64,000 nt of DNA. Source: Brevundimonas subvibrioides. Lineage in GTDB: Bacteria > Pseudomonadota > Alphaproteobacteria > Caulobacterales > Caulobacteraceae. The stretch spans positions 1 to 64,000 of the forward strand of contig NCEB01000013.1 of assembly GCA_002280475.1 (NCBI GenBank), written 5' to 3'. How positions within the stretch are numbered: the first letter of the stretch is position 1; the number at the start of each line of letters is the position of its first letter. The notes under the pieces are model-generated. The model did no database searches and was not told the origin of the DNA. It saw nothing but the letters and a program-made list of their open reading frames with translations. Position numbers and translations under genes: made by a program. Shown here in pieces: positions 25,326 to 34,387 of this stretch.

Positions 25326-26651
25326 ATGAAGCCGATCATCGCCGCTGCCGTTCTCGCGCTCCTGCTGCCGGCGGGTGCCGCGCTCGGCCAGGACGGGGCC
25401 GCGCCGCCCGCCGGGTCGGTGACCCTCGTTCAGGCTGGACGTCTGCTGGACCGACCAGGACAGGCCCCCCGCGGCCCCTCCACCGTCGTCATCCGGGACG
25501 GTCGCGTGGTCGAAGTGCGCGACGGGATCGTGGGTGCCGACGCCTTTCCGGGCGCGGAGGTGGTGGACCTGTCCGATCGTTTCGTCCTGCCCGGCCTGAT
25601 CGACAGCCATGTCCATCTCGGCACCAGCCAGGCGGGGCAGGCGGGCCTGATCGCCCAGTTCACCGAGAGTGTTCCGACCACGGCCTATCGCGCGGCCGAG
25701 AACGCTCGCGCCACCCTGATGGCCGGCTTCACCACGGTGCGGAACCTGGGCGACGACGGCGGCGTGACCCTGGCCCTTCGCGACGCCACCGCCCGCCACG
25801 CCATCGTCGGCCCCCGCATCGTCGATGCCGGCGTCAGCATCTCGACGACCTCAGGTCATATGGATGGGCGCAATGGCCTGAACGACGCGCTGCGCGAGCA
25901 CACCGACCACACCAACGTCTGCGACGACACCGCCTCGTGCCGCGAGGCCGTCCGCCTCCAGATCAGCCGGGGCGTCGACGTCATCAAGATCGCCACGACC
26001 GGCGGGGTGAACAGCCGCATCGGCGCGGGCCTGGGCGCCCAGATGTTCGAGGACGAGGCCCGCGCCCTGATCGAGACGGCGCATCTCTATGGCAAGAAGG
26101 TCGCCGTCCACGCCCACGGGGCCGACGGCATCGCGCTGGCGCTGCGCCTGGGCGCGGATTCCATCGAGCACGGCACAATCTTCGATGACGAGACCATCAG
26201 CCTGTTCCGCTCTTCCGGCGCCTATTACGTCCCGACGCTGTCGACCGTGAACGGCTATCGCGAACGGCTGGCGGCGGACCCGAACGCCTATTCCGCCGAG
26301 GTCCTGCCCAAGATCCTGTGGCGCATCGAGATCACCGGTCAGTCGCTGCAACGCGCCGTGCCCGCCGGTGTCCGCATCGCCTTCGGAACCGACGCCGGCG
26401 TGTCGATGCATGGCCGCAACGCCGACGAGTTCGAGCTGATGGTCCAGTACGGCATGACCCCGGCGACGGCCATCCAGGCGGCGACGATCAACGCCGCCGA
26501 CCTGTTGGGCCTTGGTGAGGAGATCGGGTCGCTCGAACCCGGCCGCCGCGCCGACATCATCGCCGTCGACGGCGATCCGCTGGCAGATGTCACCGTGCTC
26601 AAGGATGTCGACTTCGTGATGCGCGACGGGCGGGTCTATCGGGCGGATTAA
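25326..26651 (+). CDS. Exported metal-dependent amidohydrolase
   Basis: 441-residue amidohydrolase-superfamily protein with a signal peptide (1-21, ending GAALGQ). The binuclear metal site is recognisable: HVHLG in GLIDSHVHLG, a lysine in VDVIKIATTGGV, HAHG in VAVHAHGADG, EHG in DSIEHGTIF and the aspartate in IAFGTDAG. The best match is the imidazolonepropionase-like/Xaa-Pro dipeptidase subgroup, so a dipeptidase role is likely but not proven. ATG 25326 follows GGGGGAAG. Confidence 0.9.
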   Translation: MKPIIAAAVLALLLPAGAALGQDGAAPPAGSVTLVQAGRLLDRPGQAPRGPSTVVIRDGRVVEVRDGIVGADAFPGAEVVDLSDRFVLPGLIDSHVHLGTSQAGQAGLIAQFTESVPTTAYRAAENARATLMAGFTTVRNLGDDGGVTLALRDATARHAIVGPRIVDAGVSISTTSGHMDGRNGLNDALREHTDHTNVCDDTASCREAVRLQISRGVDVIKIATTGGVNSRIGAGLGAQMFEDEARALIETAHLYGKKVAVHAHGADGIALALRLGADSIEHGTIFDDETISLFRSSGAYYVPTLSTVNGYRERLAADPNAYSAEVLPKILWRIEITGQSLQRAVPAGVRIAFGTDAGVSMHGRNADEFELMVQYGMTPATAIQAATINAADLLGLGEEIGSLEPGRRADIIAVDGDPLADVTVLKDVDFVMRDGRVYRAD

Positions 26652-26779
26652 GGGTCGAGGGTCGAGATTCAAGGGTCGGAAGATTGGCATCGACGGCGAC
26701 GGGCCGCTAAGCAGAGCCGTCGCCCGCCCGATTGGATCCTGCCCTTGTCCCTCGACCCTCGACCCTCGACCCTCGACCT
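26651..26779. repeat. Inverted repeat rich in GGGTCGA/TCGACCC units (F6)
   Basis: The left arm (26651-26679) has AGGGTCGAGGGTCGAG; the right arm (26743-26779) has four tandem CCCTCGA units in the complementary sense. It fills the gap after the amidohydrolase gene and runs into the start of bioB. Confidence 0.75.
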
Positions 26780-27842
26780 TTCCATCCCCCGCCACGACTG
26801 GACCCTGACCGAAGTCGAGGCCCTGTTCGCCCGCCCCTTCATGGACCTGGTGTTCGAGGCGGCGACCGTGCACCGGCGCTGGTTCGATCCGTCCGAGGTC
26901 CAGACCTCGCAGCTCCTGTCGATCAAGACCGGGGGCTGCGCGGAGAACTGCGGCTACTGCTCGCAATCGGCCGCCTTCGACACCGGGCTGAAGGCCGAAA
27001 AGCTGATGGACGCCACCGCCGTGATCGCCGAGGCCATGGCAGCCAAGGCGGGTGGGGCCAGCCGCTTCTGCATGGGCGCGGCCTGGAGGGAGCTGAAGGA
27101 CCGGGACACGCCGAAACTGGCCACGATGATCGCGGGCGTGAAGGCCCTGGGGCTCGAGACCTGCGCGACGCTGGGCATGCTGACGGCGGATCAGGCGCGC
27201 CAGCTCAAGGACGCGGGGCTCGACTACTACAACCACAACCTCGACACCGGGCCGGACTATTACGCCGACGTCGTCACCACCCGGACCTATCAGGACCGGC
27301 TCGATACGCTGGAGCATGTGCGCTCGGCCGGCATGAAGACCTGCTGCGGCGGCATCGTCGGCATGGGCGAGAGCCGCCGGGATCGCGCGGGCCTGCTGCA
27401 CGCGCTGGCCCAGGATGATGTTGACGGCCGACTGAAGCTGGGCCGCCAGCCGGTCGATGTTGGGCACCCCACCGGGCAACAGGCTCTCGGCCTCGCGCTC
27501 GTCGCGCGGCTGGTCTGCCCCCGGGCCATGGTCCGGTTGTCGGCGGGTCGCGAGGGCATGAGCGCGGAAATGCAGGCCCTGTGCTTCCTGGCGGGGGCCA
27601 ACTCCATTTTCGTCGGCGGTCGTCTTCTGACCACGTCCAATCCGGGCGAGGACGCCGACGCGGCCCTGTTCGCCCTGCTGGACCTCCGGCCGATGGCATT
27701 GGCTAGTCCTCCCCCGTTGGGGGAGGGGGACCGCGAAGCGGTGGAGGGGGCCAGCCCCACAGGCGTCGTCTGGACCGAGCCCCCTCCGTCTCCTTCGCTT
27801 CGCTACGGATCCACCTCCCCCAACGGGGGAGGATTGGCGTAA
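26745..27842 (+). CDS. bioB: Biotin synthase, chimeric and probably altered
   Basis: 365-residue radical-SAM enzyme that inserts sulfur into dethiobiotin. The 4Fe-4S motif [13 protein letters not shown], the 2Fe-2S cysteines ([29 protein letters not shown]) and Arg in [11 protein letters not shown] are present. But the stretch between LLHALA and ARLVCPR, which in other BioB proteins contains the NxLV/GTPL region of the barrel, is replaced by about 31 unrelated residues encoded by a perfect inverted copy of DNA from 28141-28239. The first about 12 residues come from an F6 repeat (no ATG; TTG 26745 is the likely start) and the last about 44 from an F3 repeat. Activity is doubtful. Confidence 0.7.
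   Translation: MSLDPRPSTLDLSIPRHDWTLTEVEALFARPFMDLVFEAATVHRRWFDPSEVQTSQLLSIKTGGCAENCGYCSQSAAFDTGLKAEKLMDATAVIAEAMAAKAGGASRFCMGAAWRELKDRDTPKLATMIAGVKALGLETCATLGMLTADQARQLKDAGLDYYNHNLDTGPDYYADVVTTRTYQDRLDTLEHVRSAGMKTCCGGIVGMGESRRDRAGLLHALAQDDVDGRLKLGRQPVDVGHPTGQQALGLALVARLVCPRAMVRLSAGREGMSAEMQALCFLAGANSIFVGGRLLTTSNPGEDADAALFALLDLRPMALASPPPLGEGDREAVEGASPTGVVWTEPPPSPSLRYGSTSPNGGGLA
27401..27499 (+). repeat. 99-bp perfect inverted repeat, arm A (inside bioB)
   Basis: Identical over 99 bases to the reverse complement of 28141-28239. Homology stops abruptly on both sides, with 641 bases between the arms. Confidence 0.95.
27707..27837. repeat. Family F3 repeat covering the 3' end of bioB
   Basis: 131-bp inverted element: TCCTCCCCCGTTGGGGGAGG at the left and CCTCCCCCAACGGGGGAGGA at the right. 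The bioB frame reads through it and stops two codons after it. Confidence 0.9.
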
Positions 27843-27878
27843 CCCGACCTTAAGCGCGGTCGTGGCATAGCGACGGCC

Positions 27879-28239
27879 ATGGATCGTCGCGCCCTTCTCG
27901 CCGCCCCCCTGCTGCTCGCCGCCGCGACCCCCGCCCTCGCGAGTGGCGGCGGCGGCGGCGCGACCGCCTCGACGGGGGGCTATCTCCGCTATCCCACGAT
28001 CACGGCCACCACGATCCGCTCAGGCGGCCGCCGCGGCGTGATGACGGTCGAGACCGGCGTCGACGTCGCCGATCCCGCCATGCACCTGCGCGCCCAACAA
28101 TCCCAGCCCCGGATGCGCGCCGTCTTCGCCATCCTGGTCCAGCGCGAGGCCGAGAGCCTGTTGCCCGGTGGGGTGCCCAACATCGACCGGCTGGCGGCCC
28201 AGCTTCAGTCGGCCGTCAACATCATCCTGGGCCAGCGCG
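27879..28239 (+). pseudogene. Twin-arginine/signal-peptide protein, C-terminus lost
   Basis: The frame begins MDRRALLAAPLLLAAATPAL, a Tat- or Sec-like signal, then YLRYPTITATTIRSGGRRGV and an amphipathic region ending VNIILGQR at 28239. It resembles a FliL-like family I recall from Caulobacter whose members end about 15 residues later. Here the frame runs on from 28240 without a stop, antisense through the ABC ATPase gene, so the native end has been replaced. The break coincides with the end of the 99-bp repeat arm. Confidence 0.6.
28141..28239 (-). repeat. 99-bp perfect inverted repeat, arm B (inside truncated signal-peptide gene)
   Basis: Reverse complement of 27401-27499. Here the sequence fits its surrounding frame, so this is the likely donor copy. 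Confidence 0.95.
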
Positions 28240-28247
28240 CCTCGCCC

Positions 28248-29117
28248 CTAATCCTTCGTCGGGCTGACCGCGTTCGCATCGCCATAGGTCAGGGCCAGGA
28301 ACACGTCTTCCAGGTCCGGGTCCTCGGTGGTGATGTCGGCGATCGTCACCCCGGCCGCGCGCACGGCCGCCAGCACCTGCTCCACCGACGACTGGCCCTT
28401 GCGATAGGTCACGGCGAAGGCTCCGTTCGGCCGGGCCGCCACCTCGAACCCTTTCAGCGCGGGCGGGGCCGGCAGGTCGCCCTCCGGCGTCACCACGACG
28501 TTTCGCGTGTCCAGCCGGCGCAGCAGCTGCGGCGTCGGCTCGCAGGCCACCACCTCGCCCCGGTTCATGATGGCGATGGTGTCGCACAGCTCCTGCGCCT
28601 CCTCCAGATAGTGGGTGGTCAACAGGATCGTCACGCCCTCGGCGTTGATGCGGCGGACGTATTCCCACAACTGGCGACGCAGCTCGACGTCCACCCCGGC
28701 CGTGGGCTCGTCCAGGATCAGGATCGGCGGATTGTGAACGAGCGCCTTGGCCACCATCAGCCGCCGCTTCATCCCGCCCGACAGGGCCCGGACATAGGCG
28801 TGCGCCTTGTCCGACAGACCCAGCGCCGCCAGCAGTTCGTCGGAGCGACGCTCGCCCGCCGGCACGCCATAGAAGCCCGCCTGCACCTCCAGCGCCTCGC
28901 GCGGGGTGAAGAAGACGTCGGCCACGATCTCCTGGGGCACGACCCCCAGGGCGGCGCGGGCGTCTCGGGGGCGTTCGTCGATGTCGCGGCCCCAGATCGC
29001 GGCGGTGCCGCCGGTCTTGTTGACCACGCCGGCCAGGATGTTGATCAGCGTCGACTTGCCCGCGCCGTTGGGCCCCAGAAGCCCGAACATCGAGCCACGC
29101 GGAATGACCAGGTCCAC
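28248..29117 (-). CDS. ABC transporter ATP-binding protein, N-terminus truncated
   Basis: 289 residues from GTG 29117. Walker A GPNGAGKSTLIN, signature ALSGGMKRRLMVAKAL, Walker B PPILILDEPTAGVD and the H-loop TTHYLEEAQELCD are intact, with a C-terminal domain like the ABC-2 exporter ATPases (CcmA/NatA type). The protein starts at VDLVIPRGSMFGLLG. The usual 20-25 residues before this, including the first beta strand and A-loop, are missing, because upstream DNA is antisense to the zinc-finger gene. No permease gene is nearby. Probably a fragment of a moved operon. Confidence 0.75.
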   Translation of the reverse strand: MDLVIPRGSMFGLLGPNGAGKSTLINILAGVVNKTGGTAAIWGRDIDERPRDARAALGVVPQEIVADVFFTPREALEVQAGFYGVPAGERRSDELLAALGLSDKAHAYVRALSGGMKRRLMVAKALVHNPPILILDEPTAGVDVELRRQLWEYVRRINAEGVTILLTTHYLEEAQELCDTIAIMNRGEVVACEPTPQLLRRLDTRNVVVTPEGDLPAPPALKGFEVAARPNGAFAVTYRKGQSSVEQVLAAVRAAGVTIADITTEDPDLEDVFLALTYGDANAVSPTKD

Positions 29118-29292
29118 GCCCCTCAGCTGCGACGGCGGCGGCGTGCTGGGCCATCCGCTGGTCTATCTCGACATGGGTGGCGAGGATTTCGTCGAGTGCG
29201 GCTACTGCGACCGCCGGTTCGTGCTGGCCTCGGACGGCCACCGCGAGAACGAATATCTGGACCCGGCGGCGCGGGGTCCGGGGGCTCACTAG
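29104..29292 (+). CDS. CHCC-type zinc-finger domain protein
   Basis: 62 residues. SCDGGG and GHPLVYLDMG are followed by FVECGYCDRRFVLA, the small C-H-C-C zinc ribbon also found in the NDUFS6 subunit of mitochondrial complex I. The first about seven residues (MTRSTPL) lie in DNA shared antisense with the ABC gene start, so the native N-terminus may have been replaced. The stop overlaps the convergent FAD-protein stop at CTAG (29289-29292). Confidence 0.75.
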   Translation: MTRSTPLSCDGGGVLGHPLVYLDMGGEDFVECGYCDRRFVLASDGHRENEYLDPAARGPGAH

Positions 29293-30488
29293 CACGCCTG
29301 CCCCGCCGCCCAGCCCGAGCTCCAGGCCCACTGGAAGTTATAGCCGCCCAGCCAGCCGGTGATGTCGACGACCTCGCCGATGAAGAACAGGCCGGGCACG
29401 GATTTGGCCTCCATCGTCCTCTGGTCGAGATCGTCCGTCGAGACCCCGCCCAGGGTGACCTCGGCGGTGCGGTAGCCCTCGGAGCCGACCGGCTTGACGG
29501 TCCAGGCGTTCACCGCCGCCTCAAGCCGGGCCAACACCTTGTCGCCGACCTCGGCCAGCTTGCCGTTTGCCCCCTCGCGCGCGGTCAGAGTCTCGGCCAG
29601 GCGGCGGGGCACGATGGCGGACAGGGCGGTGTGGACGGCCTGTTTGCCGCCGTTCTCGGCCTTCCTCGCTTTCAGCCGCTCCAGCACCGGCACGCCCGGG
29701 GCCATGGCCACGGTGATCGCCTCGCCCTCGCGCCAATAGCTGCTGATCTGCAGGATGGCCGGGCCGGACAGGCCCCGGTGGGTAAAGAGGATCGCCTCCT
29801 CGAACCGGGCCTTGCCCGCCGTCACGACGGCATCGACCGCCACCCCGGCCAGCGGCGTCATCTGCTCCAGCAGTCCGGCCTCGAACGTCAGGGGCACCAG
29901 CGCCGGTCGCGTCTCGGTCAGGGTCAGGCCGAACCGCCGCGCCACGTCATAGCCCCAGCCCGTCGCCCCCATCTTGGGGATCGACTTTCCGCCTGACGCC
30001 ACGACCAGACTGGCGCAGGAGACGGTCGACCCGTCGGACAGCGTCAGGGCGAATCCCCCGGGGGACCGCTCCAGCGTCTCGACCGCCGTTCCGAGCCGAA
30101 GTTCGGCCCCCACATCCCGCATGTCGTCGGTCAGCATGCGGACGATCTGCTTGGCGCTGTCGTCGCAGAACAGCTGGCCCAGGGTCTTCTCGTGCCAGGC
30201 GATGCCGGCCTTATCCACCCGGGCGATGAAGTCGGCGGGGGTGTAGCAGCCCAGCGCCGACGCCGCGAAGCGCGGGTTGGCCCCCAGCAACCGGTCGGTC
30301 CGCCCGGCGTCCAGATTGGTGAAGTTGCAGCGCCCGCCGCCACTGATGCGGATCTTCTCGCCCGGCGCGCGGGCGTGATCGACGACCAGCACGCGCCGTC
30401 CGCGCCGCCCGGCCTCGATGGCGCACATCATCCCCGCCGCGCCCGCGCCGACGATGACGACGTCGTAGGTCTGGGGGCGTGGGCTCAC
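29289..30488 (-). CDS. FAD-dependent oxidoreductase, HI0933/YhiN family
   Basis: 399-residue flavoprotein of unknown physiological role. The Rossmann motif is VVIVGAGAAGMMCAIEAGRRG, followed by the family signature KIRISGGGRCNFTN. The C-terminal FAD contact FFIGEVVDITGWLGGYNFQWAWSSGW is fully conserved. It starts at GTG 30488, overlapping the alpha/beta-hydrolase stop (GTGA), so the two are one operon. Confidence 0.93.
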   Translation of the reverse strand: MSPRPQTYDVVIVGAGAAGMMCAIEAGRRGRRVLVVDHARAPGEKIRISGGGRCNFTNLDAGRTDRLLGANPRFAASALGCYTPADFIARVDKAGIAWHEKTLGQLFCDDSAKQIVRMLTDDMRDVGAELRLGTAVETLERSPGGFALTLSDGSTVSCASLVVASGGKSIPKMGATGWGYDVARRFGLTLTETRPALVPLTFEAGLLEQMTPLAGVAVDAVVTAGKARFEEAILFTHRGLSGPAILQISSYWREGEAITVAMAPGVPVLERLKARKAENGGKQAVHTALSAIVPRRLAETLTAREGANGKLAEVGDKVLARLEAAVNAWTVKPVGSEGYRTAEVTLGGVSTDDLDQRTMEAKSVPGLFFIGEVVDITGWLGGYNFQWAWSSGWAAGQAC

Positions 30489-31456
30489 AGCGACCGCAGG
30501 AAGGCGATCAGGGCCGCGTTGACCTCATCGGGTCGCTCCTGTTGCAGCCAGTGACCGGTGCCCGGCAGGACGGTCTGTGACCGCAGATCGGTCAGCCAGT
30601 CCTTCAGCCCCGCCTCGTGCTGACCGGCGTAGTGGCGCACAGGGTCCCGCTCGCCGACCATGAACATCGACGGCTGGGCGATCTTGCGCCCCTGCAGGAA
30701 GGCGGTCAGCGCCCAGTTGAGATCGAGACAGCGGTACCAGTCGATCGGCCCCTTGAAGCCCGAGGCGGTGAAGGCGGCGACGTATTCGGCGAAGTGATCT
30801 TCGCTCATCCACGGCGGCAGGGTGGCGTCGTCGGGGACTTCGGACAGGAAGTCGTGGCCCGGCGCGATGAAACCGGTGGACTGTCGTCCGTCCGGCGTCG
30901 CGCCGTCGTACGAATAGAAGCCCTTCCTCAGGCCCGTCGCGACATCGGCCTCGAAGATGTGGTGGGCGTCCGGCGCCTGGAACTGGTTCATGTACAGCTC
31001 GCCCCGGCCGAGCCGCTTCGAGATCGCGGCCATCGCTGGTGTCGGCGGCCCCGACGCGCGACGCGGCTGGAACGGCACCGACAGACCCGCCACCGCCGTG
31101 AACACATCCGGCCGCATCAGGGCGCAGTGCCAGGCGACCGGCGCGCCCCAGTCATGGCCGACGACCGTGCAGCTCTGGTGGCCGAGGGCCCGCACCAGAT
31201 CGACCATGTCGCCGACCAGATGCAGGATGGTGTACGAACCGGTCTCGAAGGGCTTGTCGGTCCCGCCATAGCCCCGCATGTCCGGAGCGACCGCGCGATG
31301 ACCGGCCTTGGCCAGGGCGGCTACCTGCGCGCGCCAGCTGATCCCCAGCTCCGGGAAGCCGTGGATCAGCAGGACCAGCGGCGCCGAGCCGTCGTCCGGA
31401 CCGGCGTCCAGCACTTGCTGCGTCAGGCCGTCGGTCTTCAGCTGGTGGGTCTTCAT
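30485..31456 (-). CDS. Alpha/beta hydrolase, epoxide-hydrolase-like
   Basis: 323 residues of the epoxide-hydrolase/haloalkane-dehalogenase branch. Oxyanion HGFPELGISWR, nucleophile elbow VVGHDWGAPVAWH (Asp as nucleophile), a cap region with the Tyr-containing FYSYDGATPDGR, and the C-terminal PGTGHWLQQERP with the catalytic His. An Asp nucleophile with cap tyrosines favours epoxide hydrolase over esterase. ATG 31456 is the first start. Confidence 0.88.
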   Translation of the reverse strand: MKTHQLKTDGLTQQVLDAGPDDGSAPLVLLIHGFPELGISWRAQVAALAKAGHRAVAPDMRGYGGTDKPFETGSYTILHLVGDMVDLVRALGHQSCTVVGHDWGAPVAWHCALMRPDVFTAVAGLSVPFQPRRASGPPTPAMAAISKRLGRGELYMNQFQAPDAHHIFEADVATGLRKGFYSYDGATPDGRQSTGFIAPGHDFLSEVPDDATLPPWMSEDHFAEYVAAFTASGFKGPIDWYRCLDLNWALTAFLQGRKIAQPSMFMVGERDPVRHYAGQHEAGLKDWLTDLRSQTVLPGTGHWLQQERPDEVNAALIAFLRSL

Positions 31457-31630
31457 GCGGCTTGATGTCCGTAGGGATGCAGCGCCAGGCTGGTGGAGGA
31501 GCGGGGCACGCCGACCCCTGTCTGACGAAAGATGATGGGCCTTCCCCGACGCTTTGTCAGGGGGCGGAAGTGTCCTACACCACCGCCAACAACGCGGGCA
31601 TTCCGCCTGCGATTGGGGGAGTTTTCTTTC

Positions 31631-31960
31631 ATGCGTAATCTGTTCCTCGCCGTGGCCGTCGCCGCGGCCTTCGCCCTGCCCGCGTCGGCCCAGACCGGCT
31701 CGGTCTCGTTCTCGATCGTCAACAACTCCAACGCCACGATCGATTCGATCCTGTACGGCCAGTCGTCGTCCGACGAATGGAGCGACAACATCCTCGACTA
31801 CCAGGTCGAGCCCGGCGACACCGTCGAGGTCACCGTCGACGACGGTCTCGAGGACTGCATGTATGACTTCTACTACACCTTCGACGATGGCTCGGACTAC
31901 GTCGAACGCGTCAACATGTGCGAGATCGACGGCACCGAGTTCGAGTTCACCGGCTCCTGA
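31631..31960 (+). CDS. Secreted acidic hypothetical protein
   Basis: 109 residues with a clear signal peptide (1-21, ending PASAQ). The mature part is acidic and beta-rich (VSFSIVNNSNATIDSILYG, DYQVEPGDTVEVTVDD) with two Cys (EDCMYDF, VNMCEID) that could pair. Similar short exported proteins are common in Brevundimonas, without known function. ATG 31631 gives the signal peptide; the longer frame from 31532 does not. Confidence 0.8.
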   Translation: MRNLFLAVAVAAAFALPASAQTGSVSFSIVNNSNATIDSILYGQSSSDEWSDNILDYQVEPGDTVEVTVDDGLEDCMYDFYYTFDDGSDYVERVNMCEIDGTEFEFTGS

Positions 31961-31983
31961 TCCGACGACCTCTCGAGACGAAG

Positions 31984-32015
31984 ACGGCCCCGGGAGCGAT
32001 CCCGGGGCCGTTGTC
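31984..32015. terminator. Strong hairpin between convergent genes
   Basis: A 12-base perfect stem ACGGCCCCGGGA/TCCCGGGGCCGT with a GCGA loop (31984-32011) between the secreted protein and the fadJ-like gene. The T-run is weak (TTGTCGTT), so it probably serves both directions. Confidence 0.75.
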
Positions 32016-32035
32016 GTTCAGGCTTGTCGTCGGGA

Positions 32036-34210
32036 TCAGGCCGCGGCCTTCACCCCGGCGAAGTTGCCGTAGAAGGTCTCGCCCCTGGCCGCCATGTCGC
32101 GCAGCAGCTGAGGCGGGCTGAACCGCTCGCCGTACCGTGCGGCGTACTCGTCGGCCTGCTCGACGAAGGCCTTGGTGCCCATCTGGTCGATCATGGTGAT
32201 CGGGCCGCCGGTCCAGGGCGCGAAGCCCCAGGCCAGGATGGCACCGACGTCGGCCTCGCGCGGATCGTCGATCACGCCCTCTTCCCAGCAGCGGGCGACC
32301 TCGACGGCCTGGCGGAACAGCAGACGGCGCTTCTGGTCCTCGACCAGTTCGGGCGTCGAGTCGTTGATCGTCACCGGGGCCAGTTCGGACAGGCCCTTCC
32401 ACAGGGTCTTGGGCTTGGCGTCATAGTCGTAGAACCCCTTGCCGTTCTTGCGTCCGTAACGGCCCAGGTCCTCGACCATGGTCTTGACGATCGTCCAGCC
32501 GGGCAGGGGCACATAGGCGTCGCCCAGGTCCTCGGCCGTCTGTTTGGCGATCTTGACCGACAGGTCCAGCGCCACGTCGTCGTGCATCTCCAGCGGCCCA
32601 CGCGGCATGCCGGTCATGCGGCCGATGTTGTCGATCATGGCCGGTGCATAGCCCTCCTCCAGCATGGCCAATCCTTCCGCGACATAGGTGCCGAAGCAGC
32701 GGCTGGTGTAGAAGCCACGGCCATCCTCGACGACGATCGGGGTCTTCTTGATCTTCATGACGTAGTCGAGCGCCTTGGCCAGGGCCTCCTGGCCGGTCTT
32801 CTCGCCCATGATGATCTCGACCAGCATCATCTTGTCGACGGGCGAGAAGAAGTGGATGCCGATGAAGTCCTCGGGGCGCACCGAGGCCTCGGCCAGGCCG
32901 GTGATCGGCAGGGTGGAGGTGTTGGATCCGAACACGGCGCCGGGCGTCAGCTGGGCCTCGGCGCGCCGGGTCACATCGGCCTTGATCTCGCGGTTCTCGA
33001 ACACCGCCTCGATCACCAGGTCCGAGCCCTTGATGTGGTCATAGTCCGTGGCCGGCACGACCATGGCCAGGAGAGCGTCGTACTTGTCCTGGGTCAACTG
33101 TCCGCGCGACAGGCGCTTCTTCAGCAGGTCCTCGACATGGGCCTTGCCCTTGTCGGCGGCGTCCTGATCGCGGTCGATCAGGATGGTCTGGATGCCCGCC
33201 ATGGCGTTCACATAGGCGATGCCCGCGCCCATCATGCCGGCGCCCAGGACGGTGACCTTCTTGGGATCCGACTGGGGCACGTCCTTGGGCCGCACCGCGC
33301 CCTTGTCCAGCTCCTGCTTGGACAGGAACAGCGACCGGATCATCCCCTGCGCCTGCGGCGTCATCAGGGTCTTGATGAAGTAGCGGGTCTCGATGCGCAG
33401 CGCGGCGTCCATCGGCACCTGCACGCCCTCATAGACCGCCTTCATCAGGTTCACGACGGCCGGATAGTTGCCGTAGGACTGTTTCCTCAGCATGGCGTTG
33501 CCGACCAGGAAGTTCTGGATGCCGGCCGGGTGATAGGGGCCGCCGCCGGGCAGTTTGAAGCTCTTGTCGTCCCACGGCTGGGCCGCCTTGCCGCCGCCCT
33601 TGATCCAGGCCTTGGCGGCCTCGACCTCGGTTCCGGCGGGCACGACCTCATGCACGATGCCCGCGCCCTTCGCGTCGTTGGGACGGAAGGACTTGCCCTC
33701 GCTCATGGCCATCATGGCCGCCTGGACGCCGACCAGGCGCGTCAGGCGCTGGGTGCCGCCGCCGCCGGGGAACAGGCCGACCTTGATCTCCGGCAGGCCC
33801 AGCTGGATCTTCGGGCTGTCGCCGACCACGCGGTAGTGACAGGCCAGCGTCAGTTCCAGACCGCCGCCCAGCGCCAGGCCGTTGATCGCCGCCGCCACAG
33901 GCTTGCCGCAGGTCTCGAGCGCCCGCAGCGCCCCGTTCAGCTTCCAGCCGGCGTCATAGGCGTCCTGCAGAGAGCCGCCGGTCAGCATGCCCGCAGCCAT
34001 GTCGCCCAGGTCCGCCCCGGCGCAGAAGCCGGAGGTCTTGCCCGAGGTCAGCACCGCGCCCTTGATGGCGTCGTCCGATTTGATGCGTTCGACCACCTGC
34101 GGGATCTCGGCCATGACCGAGCCGGTCAGGGTGTTCATCGAGCGGCCCGGCACGTCGAAGGTGACCAGGGCGATGCCGTCGGCGTCGACGTCGATCTTGA
34201 AGTTTTCCAT
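32036..34210 (-). CDS. fadJ: Bifunctional enoyl-CoA hydratase / 3-hydroxyacyl-CoA dehydrogenase
   Basis: 724-residue multifunctional beta-oxidation alpha subunit. An N-terminal crotonase domain (about 1-190, [38 protein letters not shown]) joins the 3-hydroxyacyl-CoA dehydrogenase (about 310-490, [49 protein letters not shown]) and its C-terminal helical part (YEAR-like [12 protein letters not shown]). It is paired with the thiolase gene upstream on the same strand. ATG 34210 has AAGGG at about the right distance. FadJ and FadB cannot be told apart here. Confidence 0.93.
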   Translation of the reverse strand: MENFKIDVDADGIALVTFDVPGRSMNTLTGSVMAEIPQVVERIKSDDAIKGAVLTSGKTSGFCAGADLGDMAAGMLTGGSLQDAYDAGWKLNGALRALETCGKPVAAAINGLALGGGLELTLACHYRVVGDSPKIQLGLPEIKVGLFPGGGGTQRLTRLVGVQAAMMAMSEGKSFRPNDAKGAGIVHEVVPAGTEVEAAKAWIKGGGKAAQPWDDKSFKLPGGGPYHPAGIQNFLVGNAMLRKQSYGNYPAVVNLMKAVYEGVQVPMDAALRIETRYFIKTLMTPQAQGMIRSLFLSKQELDKGAVRPKDVPQSDPKKVTVLGAGMMGAGIAYVNAMAGIQTILIDRDQDAADKGKAHVEDLLKKRLSRGQLTQDKYDALLAMVVPATDYDHIKGSDLVIEAVFENREIKADVTRRAEAQLTPGAVFGSNTSTLPITGLAEASVRPEDFIGIHFFSPVDKMMLVEIIMGEKTGQEALAKALDYVMKIKKTPIVVEDGRGFYTSRCFGTYVAEGLAMLEEGYAPAMIDNIGRMTGMPRGPLEMHDDVALDLSVKIAKQTAEDLGDAYVPLPGWTIVKTMVEDLGRYGRKNGKGFYDYDAKPKTLWKGLSELAPVTINDSTPELVEDQKRRLLFRQAVEVARCWEEGVIDDPREADVGAILAWGFAPWTGGPITMIDQMGTKAFVEQADEYAARYGERFSPPQLLRDMAARGETFYGNFAGVKAAA

Positions 34211-34261
34211 TGGCCGAAGGCCCTTCATTCTGAAACGTCGGCGTGTGGGCCGACCGGTTTC

Positions 34262-34356
34262 GGTTCATCACGGCGAACACGGCGTAGGCACGGAGGACAC
34301 TGCGATCGGTGCGCGCTGTGATCGCCGTGTCTTCGCTGTGGTCGCCGTGATGAACC
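34262..34356. repeat. 95-bp inverted repeat (family F4, copy 1)
   Basis: Ends GGTTCATCACGGCG and CGCCGTGATGAACC, with internal CACGGCG/CGCCGTG repeats. It lies between fadJ and the thiolase gene. The second copy is at 50161-50280. Confidence 0.85.
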
Positions 34357-34387
34357 CCTTTATTGACCGCTGGCGCGCTCGATGTAA

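Noticed and set aside
27879-29996. A 705-residue fusion protein starting with a signal peptide
   Set aside because: Only the first 120 residues make sense; beyond 28240 the frame is antisense to the ABC ATPase and the FAD protein.
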